A stretch of 44,552 nt of DNA from DAOMFM01 sp035429825. Lineage in GTDB: Bacteria; Acidobacteriota; Blastocatellia; UBA7656; JADIYM01. The notes below the pieces were generated by a model. That model did not search any database and was not told where the DNA came from. It saw only the letters and a program-made list of their open reading frames with translations. The stretch lies in contig JBGAKX010000021.1 in the NCBI GenBank assembly GCA_044224215.1, positions 1-44,552 of the forward strand, in the 5' to 3' direction. Below, piece after piece: positions 23,151 to 31,847 of this stretch. Every line of letters begins with the position of its first letter. Within the stretch, counting starts at the first letter, position 1. The position numbers and the translations under genes were made by a program.

Positions 23151-25805
23151 CTACGCCGATCCGGTTGCCGCCTGTTCGATGGCCGCGTACGCCGCCTCGA
23201 GCGCTTCGTCGAGCCGTTCCGGATCCTTGCCGCCCGCCATCGCCATGTCGGGCTTTCCACCGCCCTTGCCGCCGACCACCGACGCGATCTCGTTGACGAG
23301 CTTCCCGGCCTGCAGTCGCTTTGTCAGGTCGTCGGTCACGCGCACCACGAGCGACGCCTTTCCGTCCTCGGCCTTGCCGAGCACGATGACGCCCGAGCGG
23401 ATCTTCTGCGACAGCTGGTCCGCCATCTGCCGCATTCCGTTCGCGTCGAGATCGTCGACACGACGCGAGATGACCTTGATTCCGGCAACTTCGCGCGCAC
23501 TGTCCGCGGCCGATCCGGCCTGCTGCGACGCGAGCTTCATCCGAAGCGATTCGAGCTCGCGCTCCGCCTTCTTCAACTTCTCTGAGAGCTGCTCGACCTG
23601 CGCCGGGACTTCGTGCGGCGACGTGCGGAACCGCGTCGCAAGCGTGCCGAGAACAGCCTCGTCCTGCTGGTAGCGTTCAAGCGCTCCGTCGGCCGTGAGC
23701 GCCTCGATCCGGCGCACGCCCGACGCGATCGATGCGTCACCGATGATCTTGAACATGCCGATATCGCCGGTCGCGCGAACGTGCGTGCCGCCGCACAGCT
23801 CCGTCGAGAATCCCGGCACCGACACGACGCGCACGCGGTCGCCGTACTTTTCGCCGAACAGCGCGACCGCGCCGGACGCGAGCGCCTCCTCGATGCCGCG
23901 CTCCTCGACCGAAAGCGCCGTGTTCACGAGAATCTCGCGGTTCACGAGACGCTCGATCTCGGCGGTCTCCTCGTCGGTGAGCGGCGCGAAATGCGTAAAG
24001 TCGAAGCGCAGACGGTCGGGCGCGACGAGCGAGCCCGCCTGCTTGACGTGCGGACCGAGCACTTCTTTCAGCGCTGCATGCATCAGGTGCGTCGCCGTGT
24101 GGTTTGCCCGCGTGCGGCGCCGCTTCTCGGCGTCCACGCGCGCAACGACCGCATCGCCGACACGCAGCGTGCCCTTCTCGACGCTGACAAAGTGAGCAGT
24201 CACTCCTGGAGCCGCCGACTTCGCGTCATAGACGATCACGTGCGCCGAGTCGCCCTCGAGCCAACCCGTGTCGCCGACCTGGCCGCCGGACTCGGCATAG
24301 AACGGCGTGTGGTCCAGCACGACCTCGCCCTGCTCGCCGGCCGCGAGCTCGTCCACCCGCTCGTCGCCGCGGATCAGCGCGACGACCCTGCAGTCGCCGG
24401 TCGTTGTTTCGACATAACCGCGGAACTCCGTCGCAAGCCCCTCGGCGGCGAGCGCAGCGTGCGCAGGCCGTGACTGTTTGGAAACCGCCTTGAACGCGTC
24501 GTTCTGCGACTGCTGCAGTTTGCGAAGGGCCTCCCAGAAGCGCTCCTCCTCGAACCCGAGCCCTCGCGTGAACAGGACGTACTCGATGAGATCGGGCCTG
24601 AGGCCGAACGTGTCATAAAGCCGCGCGAGCTCGCTGTATTCGGGCATCGCGCGATTCGTCTCCTGGAGCAGGTCGTCGAGCCGCTTGAGGCCGTTCGACA
24701 GCGTCGATGCGAACAACCGCTCCTCGGTCGACACGACGCGTTCGATCGTGGGCCGCGCCGCGTCGAGCTCGGGATAGGCGCCCTTCATCAGGTCGATGAC
24801 AAACCCGCACACCGACGCGAAGAACGGCGGCTCGAGCTTCAGCAGTCGGCCGTGCCACAGCGCGCGACGCATGATCTTGCGCAGCACGTACGAGCGGCCC
24901 TCGTTGCCGGGGAACACGCCGTCCGCAATCAGGAACGACGCTGACCGGGCGTGATCCGCGATGACGCGCATGGACATTCCCTCGTTCGAGTCATAGACGT
25001 ACTCGATGCGAGAGAGCGCCGAGGCAAAATCGATGATCGGTCGGATGAGGTCCGTTTCGTAGTTGGATTTGACGTCCTGCATCACGCACGCGATACGCTC
25101 GAGCCCCATGCCCGTATCAACCGATGGCGCGGGTAGCGGCGTGAGCGTGCCGTCGGCAAAGCGCTCGTACTGCATGAAGACCAGGTTCCAGATCTCCATG
25201 ATCGTGTCGCCTGGACCGTTGACGAACTCGGCGCGGTTGTCGGCCGGGTCGTCTCCCATGAAGTAGTGGATCTCGGAGCACGGCCCGCACGGGCCCGTCT
25301 CGCCCATCTGCCAGAAATTGTCCTTCGCGCCGAACCTCAGGATCCTGTCCGGATTCGCGCCGACCGCCTCCCACAACTCGGCGGCCTCGTCGTCCGCGCC
25401 GACCGTATCGGAGCCCTCGAACACGGTGAACCACAGCTTGTCCGGGTCGAGCTTCATCTCGTTGACCAGCAGGTCCCACGCGTACTCGACCGCGTCCTTC
25501 TTGAAGTAGTCGCCGAACGAGAAGTTCCCGAGCATCTCGAAGAAGGTGTGGTGGCGCGCCGTCTTGCCGACTTCGTCGAGGTCGTTGTGCTTCCCGCCCG
25601 CGCGCACGCACTTCTGCGAGGTCGCCGCGCGCGAGTAGTCGCGCTTGTCGGCGCCCGTGAAGACGTCCTTGAACTGGTTCATGCCGGCGTTGGCGAACAG
25701 CAGCGTCGGGTCGTTTGCAGGCAGCAGCGGCGAGCTCTTCACGACGCGGTGGCCGCGCCGTTCAAAGAAGTCGAGAAACATTGTGCGAATTTCGTGTCCC
25801 GTCAT
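23151..25805 (-). CDS. alaS: Alanine-tRNA ligase
   Basis: 884 residues, full length. It charges tRNA-Ala and edits Ser/Gly mischarging. Class II catalytic core at the N-terminus (MNQFKDVFTG and SQKCVRAGGKHNDLDEVG are the signature stretches near 42-81), tRNA-recognition helices, then an editing domain with zinc ligands HTATHLMHA and CGGTHV, and the C-terminal oligomerisation (C-Ala) domain. The ATG at 25805 lies 9 bases after a TATAAT, with no Shine-Dalgarno, so the mRNA is probably leaderless. The 3' end abuts a repeat arm. Confidence 0.98.
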   Translation of the reverse strand: MTGHEIRTMFLDFFERRGHRVVKSSPLLPANDPTLLFANAGMNQFKDVFTGADKRDYSRAATSQKCVRAGGKHNDLDEVGKTARHHTFFEMLGNFSFGDYFKKDAVEYAWDLLVNEMKLDPDKLWFTVFEGSDTVGADDEAAELWEAVGANPDRILRFGAKDNFWQMGETGPCGPCSEIHYFMGDDPADNRAEFVNGPGDTIMEIWNLVFMQYERFADGTLTPLPAPSVDTGMGLERIACVMQDVKSNYETDLIRPIIDFASALSRIEYVYDSNEGMSMRVIADHARSASFLIADGVFPGNEGRSYVLRKIMRRALWHGRLLKLEPPFFASVCGFVIDLMKGAYPELDAARPTIERVVSTEERLFASTLSNGLKRLDDLLQETNRAMPEYSELARLYDTFGLRPDLIEYVLFTRGLGFEEERFWEALRKLQQSQNDAFKAVSKQSRPAHAALAAEGLATEFRGYVETTTGDCRVVALIRGDERVDELAAGEQGEVVLDHTPFYAESGGQVGDTGWLEGDSAHVIVYDAKSAAPGVTAHFVSVEKGTLRVGDAVVARVDAEKRRRTRANHTATHLMHAALKEVLGPHVKQAGSLVAPDRLRFDFTHFAPLTDEETAEIERLVNREILVNTALSVEERGIEEALASGAVALFGEKYGDRVRVVSVPGFSTELCGGTHVRATGDIGMFKIIGDASIASGVRRIEALTADGALERYQQDEAVLGTLATRFRTSPHEVPAQVEQLSEKLKKAERELESLRMKLASQQAGSAADSAREVAGIKVISRRVDDLDANGMRQMADQLSQKIRSGVIVLGKAEDGKASLVVRVTDDLTKRLQAGKLVNEIASVVGGKGGGKPDMAMAGGKDPERLDEALEAAYAAIEQAATGSA

Positions 25806-25814
25806 AAGCCGTCA

Positions 25815-25842
25815 ATTATAGCAGGGGCGCGGAATGTCCCAA
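25815..25842 (-). promoter_or_regulatory. Promoter giving a near-leaderless start for alaS
   Basis: On the minus strand: TTGGGA (25837-25842), 16-base spacer and perfect TATAAT (25815-25820) preceded by TGC (extended -10), then 9 bases to the ATG. The leader would be at most 3 bases. Confidence 0.65.
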
Positions 25843-25845
25843 ATC

Positions 25846-25874
25846 TTCAACAAATCCCGGCGACCTGTTATTGT
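25846..25874 (+). promoter_or_regulatory. Candidate promoter giving a leaderless start for the LON-domain gene
   Basis: TTCAAC (25846-25851), 17-base spacer and TATTGT (25869-25874) with an extended -10 TG, then 7 bases to the ATG at 25882. Both hexamers are weak, but the distance to the ATG repeats the pattern of neighbouring genes. Confidence 0.35.
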
Positions 25875-25881
25875 TCGGCGC

Positions 25882-26574
25882 ATGGATGACGTCGAGGTCG
25901 AGCTGCCCATCTTTCCGCTCGCGGTGGTGCTCGTTCCGGGCGAACTCCTTCCGTTGCACATCTTTGAAGAGCGGTACAAGCAGATGATGCGACACGTGCT
26001 CGACGACGAGCGCCACTTTGGATTGTCATTCGTCGATCACGCGGAGGTCGGCTCCGAGACGCCGCCGGCGATCGGCAGCGTCGGATGCGAGGCGCAGGTT
26101 TCGGCGGTCGTTCCGCTTGCGGAAGGCCGGATGAACCTCCTCACGATCGGTTCGGGCAGATTCGTGATCAAGAGTTTCTCGCAGCTGTCGCCGTTCCTGA
26201 TCGCGCGCGTCGAGCGCTTCTCGGACATGCCCGACGAGAGCCCCGAGGTCGAGTCGCTCGCCGACAAGGTTCGAATGTTGTTCGACCGGCTTGCGGCTGC
26301 GGCGCGCACGCTCAGCAACGACGCGAGCGAGCAGGGCGAGCTCGAGCACGGCGTCACGCCCGAGGCGCTCTCGTTTCTCGTCGCCGCGAACATCGCGCTC
26401 GACAACCCGCTCAAGCAGGAGATGCTCGAGATGACGAACACGATGCGGAGGCTCGCGATGCTCGACGAAAAGCTTGGGTCGATGGTCGAAACGTACGAGT
26501 ACCGCGCGACGATGCACGGCCGTTCCAAGGGGAACGGACACGGCAAGAAACCGCCCGTCGTCGACGAGGACTAG
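25882..26574 (+). CDS. LON peptidase substrate-binding (N-terminal) domain protein
   Basis: 230 residues from the ATG at 25882, where the protein begins MDDVEVELPIFPLAVVLVPGE, the normal first strand of the LON substrate-binding domain. An earlier ATG at 25834 adds 16 basic residues without family support. Other family marks are LPLHIFEERYKQM and the G-x-GRF-like IGSGRFVI. There is no AAA+ or protease domain, so this is the stand-alone form whose role is poorly known, probably in binding damaged or partner proteins. Its TAG stop overlaps the stop of the convergent asparagine synthase gene within the palindrome CTAG. Confidence 0.9.
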   Translation: MDDVEVELPIFPLAVVLVPGELLPLHIFEERYKQMMRHVLDDERHFGLSFVDHAEVGSETPPAIGSVGCEAQVSAVVPLAEGRMNLLTIGSGRFVIKSFSQLSPFLIARVERFSDMPDESPEVESLADKVRMLFDRLAAAARTLSNDASEQGELEHGVTPEALSFLVAANIALDNPLKQEMLEMTNTMRRLAMLDEKLGSMVETYEYRATMHGRSKGNGHGKKPPVVDED

Positions 26575-28631
26575 CCGCGCGGCTCTTCGAGGCCCGGGAT
26601 GCCGGTACCGCGGTCTGAAACGCCCGAACCGCGGCCGCCGACGTCCGACTCGCGTCCGCCGATTCCCGAGTCGCGGATGCCGAACGGTCGCCGCTCGATC
26701 CAGTGCTCGTACCAGAGGCTCAGGTTCAGCAGGCTCCAGATGTTGAAGCTGTAGTTGACCTTGCCGGCGAGGTGCTGCTTCCACAGCGACTGGATCAGGT
26801 CATAGTCGAACAGTCCGCGCCGCCGGATCGGCGACGAGAAGAGCGCGTGTTCGACGAACGGCGCCATGCCGGTAATGAACCACTCGTTGATCGGGAGCCC
26901 GAATCCCATCTTTGGCCGGTAGAGCAGGTCGTTCGGGATGATGCCCTCGAGCGACTTCTTCAGGATCCACTTGTTCTGGCCGTCGCGCACCTTCATCGAT
27001 CGCGGGATCGTCATCGCGAACTCGACCAGCTTGTGATCGAGGAACGGAACGCGCGTCTCGACCGACGTCGCCATGGTGATCTTGTCGACGCGCATCAGCA
27101 GCAGCTCCGCGAGCCGCAGCTTCAACTCGACGTAGATCATCCGCTCGAGGAAGTCGGACGACGGTTTCTCGGTGGCGATGCGATCGAGGTGCTCGCTCAC
27201 GACCGAATAGCTCGACAACCCGTCGAGCCTGGCCTGATACCCCGTGGACAGCAGGCTTCGCTTTGTCGTTTCGTCCCACACCTCGGCGGCGTTCCAGAAC
27301 AGCGATTCGCCCGCGCCGAGCCGCCGCGAGAGCTCGGGGATCAGCTTCTTGCCCTTTGGCATGTGCGAGACGACCGCGCGACCGAACGCAGACTGGACTG
27401 CGGCGGCGATCGTGCGTCGGACCCCGGCCGGGAGCCGCTCGGCGTGACGCCACAGCTTCTCGTAGATCTTCAGGTACGACGCATACGTCGTGTAGCCCGA
27501 GAAGATCTCGTCGGCGCCTTCGCCGGCCTGGACGACGACCGTTCCGGTCTCTCTCGCGAGCTTGGAGACGTAGTAGAGCGAGACGCAGACGGGGTCCGCG
27601 ATCGGTTCGTCCTGGTGATAGATCATGTCGGGCAGGAACGAGATCGCGTCCTCGTGCCCGATGATCACCTCGTGATAGTCGGCGCCGAACTCGCGCGCGA
27701 CGCGCCGCGCGTGGTGGAGCTCGTTGTACTGCGGCGCGCCTTCGAACCCGACCGTGAAGGTCCGTACGGGTTGCGTCACAAGTCTGGACATCAGCGCGAC
27801 GTTCGCCGACGAATCGACGCCGCCCGACAGGAACACGCCGAACGGGACGTCGCTCATCATCCGCTTGTCGATGGCCTCGGTGAGCAGCTCGCGCACGCGG
27901 TCGATCGTGTCCAGCTCCGAGAGCGGCGACTCGGGCGCGTCGACGATCGCATCCCAGTAGCGCCGGACGACGACGTTGCCGTGCTCGTCGCACGTGAGCA
28001 TGTGGCCCGGCTGGAGCTTCGAGATTCCGGCAAAGAGCGTGTTCGGCGCCGGAGTCGTCAGGAACGTGAGGTAGTGGTAGAGCGACTCTTCGTCGATGTC
28101 GCGCGAGACGTCGGGATGCTCGAGCAGCGCCTTGATCTCGGACGCAAACAGCAGCCGGCCGTTCGCGTTCATGTAGTAGAGCGGCTTGATGCCCAGGCGG
28201 TCGCGCGCGAGGAACAGCCGCTTGCGCGATTCGTCCCAGATCGCGATCGCGAACATGCCTTCGAGCCGGTGGACGAGGTCCGGACCTTCCTCTTCGTACA
28301 GGTGGACGATCGTCTCGGTGTCGGTCCGCGAGCGGTACGTATGGCCCTTCTCGACGAGCGCAGGGCGGAGCTTCTCGTGGTTGTAGATTTCGCCGTTGAA
28401 GACGATCCAGACGTCGCGCGTCTCGTTCGTCATCGGGTTGTGGCCCGCGGCGGAAAGGTCCACGATCGACAGCCGCCGATGGCCGAGCCCGACGCGGCGG
28501 TCCGCGCTGACCCACGTCCCGGCGTCGTCCGGGCCGCGGTGGACCATCGTGTCGCGCATGCCCGACACGAGCTCCCACGTCACGCCACCCTGGGCGCGCC
28601 CGTACTCGTAGACTCCACAGATACCGCACAT
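26571..28631 (-). CDS. asnB: Asparagine synthase (glutamine-hydrolysing)-family amidotransferase
   Basis: 686 residues. The N-terminal Ntn glutaminase domain begins MCGICGVYEYG with catalytic Cys2 after Met removal; HRGPDDAGTW and FNGEIYNH are conserved. The synthase domain has the ATP PP-loop SGGVDSS (about residue 270) and ends near WYEHWIERRP. A further 37 residues form an unusual Gly/Arg/Ser-rich tail made of four 7-residue repeats encoded by 21-base DNA repeats. With heparinase-like and glycosyltransferase genes upstream on the same strand, it may modify surface sugars (as exosortase-linked EPS amidotransferases are thought to do) instead of making asparagine. No exosortase is present here. 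Confidence 0.93.
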   Translation of the reverse strand: MCGICGVYEYGRAQGGVTWELVSGMRDTMVHRGPDDAGTWVSADRRVGLGHRRLSIVDLSAAGHNPMTNETRDVWIVFNGEIYNHEKLRPALVEKGHTYRSRTDTETIVHLYEEEGPDLVHRLEGMFAIAIWDESRKRLFLARDRLGIKPLYYMNANGRLLFASEIKALLEHPDVSRDIDEESLYHYLTFLTTPAPNTLFAGISKLQPGHMLTCDEHGNVVVRRYWDAIVDAPESPLSELDTIDRVRELLTEAIDKRMMSDVPFGVFLSGGVDSSANVALMSRLVTQPVRTFTVGFEGAPQYNELHHARRVAREFGADYHEVIIGHEDAISFLPDMIYHQDEPIADPVCVSLYYVSKLARETGTVVVQAGEGADEIFSGYTTYASYLKIYEKLWRHAERLPAGVRRTIAAAVQSAFGRAVVSHMPKGKKLIPELSRRLGAGESLFWNAAEVWDETTKRSLLSTGYQARLDGLSSYSVVSEHLDRIATEKPSSDFLERMIYVELKLRLAELLLMRVDKITMATSVETRVPFLDHKLVEFAMTIPRSMKVRDGQNKWILKKSLEGIIPNDLLYRPKMGFGLPINEWFITGMAPFVEHALFSSPIRRRGLFDYDLIQSLWKQHLAGKVNYSFNIWSLLNLSLWYEHWIERRPFGIRDSGIGGRESDVGGRGSGVSDRGTGIPGLEEPRG
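26598..26681 (-). repeat. 21-base tandem repeat coding the AsnB tail
   Basis: Four 21-base units (26661-26681, 26640-26660, 26619-26639, 26598-26618) encode GIRDSGI, GGRESDV, GGRGSGV and SDRGTGI. Units are diverged but keep codon register. The array sits at the extreme 3' end of the gene. Confidence 0.8.
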
Positions 28632-28698
28632 ATTCGATGGTCCGCCGACGGCAACGAAGGATTATGGCAGATTTCGGACGTCGCCGCGACCGGAGCCG

Positions 28699-29625
28699 TC
28701 ACGGGGCATCGGGAGGGAGCGACGGCGCAACATTCGTCGCCGAGAGGCTCAATTCGCGCGAGCGGCTCGCGGTGATCAGGCCGATCCCGGCAATGATGGT
28801 CGCTCCGCCGAGGAAGAGGCGCCACGTGAGCTGCTCGTGCAGCACGACGACGCCCAGCGTCACCGCAAGGATTGGCGTCACGAGCGCGATCAGCATCGTC
28901 TTTGTGACGTCCATCTTGCCGATCAGCCAGTAGAAGAGCGAAAACGCCAGCGACGAGCCGACGATCGCGAGATAGAACAGGCACACCACGGCCTTTGGGG
29001 TCCAGTGGAACGACAGCGGGTTTCCCTCGAACACGAGACCGGCGGCGAGCAGCGGGACGAGGCCGCACACCATCTGCCCGCCGGCGAGCACGGCCGGGTC
29101 GAGCTGGCTCTTGCGGCGTTTGATGAGCACGCTCGAGAGCGCCGCCGCCGCGGCGCCGACGACGATCGCCGCGCTTCCCCAGAGGGCCAGCGTTCCCTCG
29201 GCGTGGAGCTGGTTCGAGAAGACGACCGCGACGCCGGCGATCCCGAGGGCGACGCCGGCGAGCTTGGCGGGGGTCATGCGTTCGTCGGAGAGCAGCAGGT
29301 GTGCAAAGACGAGGCCGAATGCCGGAATGGTCGCCTGCAGCACCGCCGCGAGACCCGACGAGATGTGCTGCTCGCCCCAGAACAGGAGGCCGTAGTTGAC
29401 GGTGAACGCGAGCACGCCCGTGACGGCGATATGCAGCCAGTCGGAGCCGGTGCGCGGGATGCGCGCGCCGCGGAGGCGGGCGACGACGATCAGGATGATC
29501 GTAGCGATGACGAAGCGGATGCCGGCAAAGCTCAGCGGCGGAAGGTCTTCGAGGCCGACCTTGATGAAGAGCCAGGTCGAGCCCCAGATGCCGCACAGGA
29601 TGAGCCACACGACGCGGGCCTTCAT
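28699..29625 (-). CDS. EamA/DMT-superfamily exporter (second copy)
   Basis: 308 residues, ten hydrophobic helices in two EamA halves (about 5-135 and 150-285), starting MKARVVWLILCGIWGSTW, a typical RhaT/YdcZ-like first helix with the conserved WGSTW. It is only distantly related to the exporter at 18715-19614. The soluble tail after about residue 287 is short and polar. It lies downstream of the composite repeat and 67 bases upstream of asnB, all on the minus strand, so it may be co-transcribed with asnB. Substrate unknown. Confidence 0.93.
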   Translation of the reverse strand: MKARVVWLILCGIWGSTWLFIKVGLEDLPPLSFAGIRFVIATIILIVVARLRGARIPRTGSDWLHIAVTGVLAFTVNYGLLFWGEQHISSGLAAVLQATIPAFGLVFAHLLLSDERMTPAKLAGVALGIAGVAVVFSNQLHAEGTLALWGSAAIVVGAAAAALSSVLIKRRKSQLDPAVLAGGQMVCGLVPLLAAGLVFEGNPLSFHWTPKAVVCLFYLAIVGSSLAFSLFYWLIGKMDVTKTMLIALVTPILAVTLGVVVLHEQLTWRLFLGGATIIAGIGLITASRSRELSLSATNVAPSLPPDAP

Positions 29626-29657
29626 AGGCGGCGTATTGAATCACGTCGAAGGCGAGT

Positions 29658-30096
29658 GGCGACCCCTTCAGGGTCGCAGCGGTCTGGGCTGGCACCAGGG
29701 GTCGTCGTCGCGCTTCGCGCTCCTCGACCCCTGGCTATTTCCCCGCACCCCGGGGTGCCCGGAGTGCGCCGCGAACCGCCCGAGGCACCCCGGGAAGGTG
29801 GCCGGACAATACCGCACCGCTTCGGGTGCCCGGAGTGTGCCGCGAACCGCCCGAAGCACTCGGAAGGGGTGGCTGACAATACCGCACCGCTTCGGGGTGC
29901 CCGGAGCGTGCCCCGAACCGCCCGAAGCACCCCGAAGGGGTGGCCGACAATACCGTACTCCCCTTCGGGGTGCCCTGGCGCTCCCGAACCGCCCGAAGCA
30001 CCCCGAAGGGGTGCGCCACAATAGCCGGGGGTCGAGGAGCGAAGCGACGACGACCCCCGGTACCTCCACAGGAACGAACGGACCCTGAAAGGGTCC
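29658..30096. repeat. Composite repeat family C, copy 1: inverted hairpin ends around a ~70-base tandem array
   Basis: Outer hairpins at 29659-29677 (GCGACCC/GGGTCGC) and 30080-30096 (GGACCC/GGGTCC). Inner hairpins at 29695-29734 and 30025-30060 are reverse complements of each other (core GGTCGTCGTCGC). Between them are four tandem units of 60-73 bases at 29752-29823, 29824-29893, 29894-29966 and 29967-30026, each holding GAACCGCCCGA and most holding ACAATACCG, with hairpins such as GCACCCCGAAGGGGTG. All frames read low-complexity peptide; I see no gene. A relative lies at 44348-44552. Confidence 0.9.
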
Positions 30097-30098
30097 GC

Positions 30099-31820
30099 CT
30101 ACGAACGCCGCCCGATCACCTCGTCATACGCAGCCAACGCCCGTTCCGCGTTCCGCCGCCACGTGTGCTGCGCCACCGCGCGCTCGCGTGCGACGCGCCC
30201 AAACCTCGCGCGCTCGTCGGGATTCTCGGCCAGCCGGATGATCGCGGCAGCCAGCGCATCCGGATCGTCCGGCGCAACGAGCAACCCCGTCACTCCATCC
30301 TCGATGATCTCGACGATCTGCCCGAGCCGGCTCGCGACGATCGCCTTGCCCGCCGCCATGTACTCAAAGATCTTCACCGGCGAGTTGAAGAAATCCGAAC
30401 CGTCCGGCGGCGGCGCCATCGGCGCGACCGTGATGTCGCACGCGTCGACGAACGCAGGCACGTCGTCGACAGGCACCCGATCCGTGAACACGACGCGATC
30501 CGATACGCCAGCGTCCCGTGCCGCGTCGCGCGTCGCCGCGAGCGTTTCGCCGTAGCCGACGAGCAGGAACCGCGCATCGGTCCGCCGGCAGACCTCCGAT
30601 GCGGCGCGCATCAGGACGGGCGTGCCCTGGTAGTAGTTGAAGCTGCCGACGAACCCGACGACCGTCCCATGACCGAGGTCGTACCGGGCACGAATCGCTT
30701 CGCCGCCCGAATCGGGGTGAAACCGCTCGGGATCGACGCCGTTCGGATTCACCAGAATCCGGTGGCGCGACACGCCGTGCTCTGACAATGCGCGTGCGAG
30801 CGTCTCGGACACGACGACGATGTGATCGGCGCCGATCCGGTTGACCCGCTCGTAAACGCCAACGATACGCGCCCACCAGATGAACGGCGTCCAGTGACGG
30901 GTCGCCCACACTTCCGATCCGTTCCATTCGAGCAGCAACGGCAACCCGAGGAGCCGCGCGACGGCGACGCCTGCCCAGCTGTTGCGGCTGTACCGCTGAT
31001 AGATGACGTCCGGGCGCTTGAGCCGCGCGGCTCGCCACAGATGCCACGTGAACACAAAGTTGTTCCACAACTCGAACGCGAGCGGCGTCGCGTTGAACAG
31101 CGCGCCCGGCCGGCGGATGTCGATGTCGTGCCGGGCCCGACGGATCGCGGGCAGGTCGTCGTTCGACAGCACGCGTGGGTGGTGGCCGAGCTCGACGAGC
31201 CCGTCGAGCACGCCGCGGATGTGCGCCGATTCGCCCGCCTCCATCACGCCGATCGTCGGCGTCGGCCGGACGAACAGCACGTCGAGCGGCCGCTCGGTGG
31301 ATCGAGCAGAATCCGGATACCCGCGGCGCGACGGCTTCGCGAACAACCCGAGCAGCCACGACGCAACGAGCCCGATCAGCACGAGCGGGATCGACAGCGC
31401 GTATTCGAGGCCGGTTCGCGGAGCTTCTCGCAGGACGATCCGGCCGGGACCGAACTCTTCGACGGCGCCTTCGATGTCGAGCAGAACGACGCGGCGCGCG
31501 CCAGAAAGCAGCGCGTACAGCGCCATCAGGAAACGGCCGAGCTGCCACGCGTTGACGTACGTGTAGAACACGAACAGGTCGCATCGCTGGCGCCGGAGCT
31601 CGCCAAGCAGCTTCCACCGGTCCGGTCCGCGCAGGCGCTCCTTGTCGAGCGTGTCCACAAGCGCGTTGGGCCATCTGGCCGAGACGGCGCGCGCGGCGTG
31701 CTCGACACCGCCGGACAACACGACCAGCCGGAGGCTGAGCGCTGTGTCCGCGGCGACGCGCTCGTCGTTCGTATTCGTCGTGTGTACAAGAGCCACGGGT
31801 ATGCGGCGGGATTGTGCCAA
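30099..31820 (-). CDS. Family GT4-like glycosyltransferase with extra N-terminal domain
   Basis: 573 residues. About residues 185-565 form a GT-B fold: an acceptor half with ESAHIRGVLDGLVELGHH, then a Glycos_transf_1 donor half with GFVGSFNYYQGTPVL, FLLVGYGE, the nucleotide-sugar motif SPVKIFEYMAAGKAIVAS and EDGVTGLLVAPDDP. The first 170 residues are an additional Rossmann-like domain with a hydrophobic stretch near 148-162 that may tether it to the membrane. The TTG start at 31820 has no Shine-Dalgarno; a GTG at 31796 is an alternative. It begins 27 bases after the heparinase-like gene, so they are probably co-transcribed. Role inferred: surface polysaccharide assembly. Confidence 0.88.
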   Translation of the reverse strand: MAQSRRIPVALVHTTNTNDERVAADTALSLRLVVLSGGVEHAARAVSARWPNALVDTLDKERLRGPDRWKLLGELRRQRCDLFVFYTYVNAWQLGRFLMALYALLSGARRVVLLDIEGAVEEFGPGRIVLREAPRTGLEYALSIPLVLIGLVASWLLGLFAKPSRRGYPDSARSTERPLDVLFVRPTPTIGVMEAGESAHIRGVLDGLVELGHHPRVLSNDDLPAIRRARHDIDIRRPGALFNATPLAFELWNNFVFTWHLWRAARLKRPDVIYQRYSRNSWAGVAVARLLGLPLLLEWNGSEVWATRHWTPFIWWARIVGVYERVNRIGADHIVVVSETLARALSEHGVSRHRILVNPNGVDPERFHPDSGGEAIRARYDLGHGTVVGFVGSFNYYQGTPVLMRAASEVCRRTDARFLLVGYGETLAATRDAARDAGVSDRVVFTDRVPVDDVPAFVDACDITVAPMAPPPDGSDFFNSPVKIFEYMAAGKAIVASRLGQIVEIIEDGVTGLLVAPDDPDALAAAIIRLAENPDERARFGRVARERAVAQHTWRRNAERALAAYDEVIGRRS

Positions 31821-31847
31821 GAGATGCGTGCGAAAAGAAGGGCGCGT

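Noticed and set aside
23024..23296. A 90-residue open frame starting MFCRRFTQIHAD
   Set aside because: It is a translation of repeat families B and A running into the alaS gene antisense; no start signals.
26703..28775. A 690-residue plus-strand open frame opposite asnB
   Set aside because: Composition is that of an antisense shadow and the asnB frame on the other strand has clear catalytic motifs.
29752..30026. Possible CRISPR array (four spaced repeats)
   Set aside because: Units are directly adjacent, diverged and each carries hairpins; there are no unique spacers and no cas genes.
29626..30098. Small protein genes in the composite repeat
   Set aside because: All six frames give similar low-complexity Arg/Pro/Thr peptide because the repeat has no stop codons; no start signals or domains.
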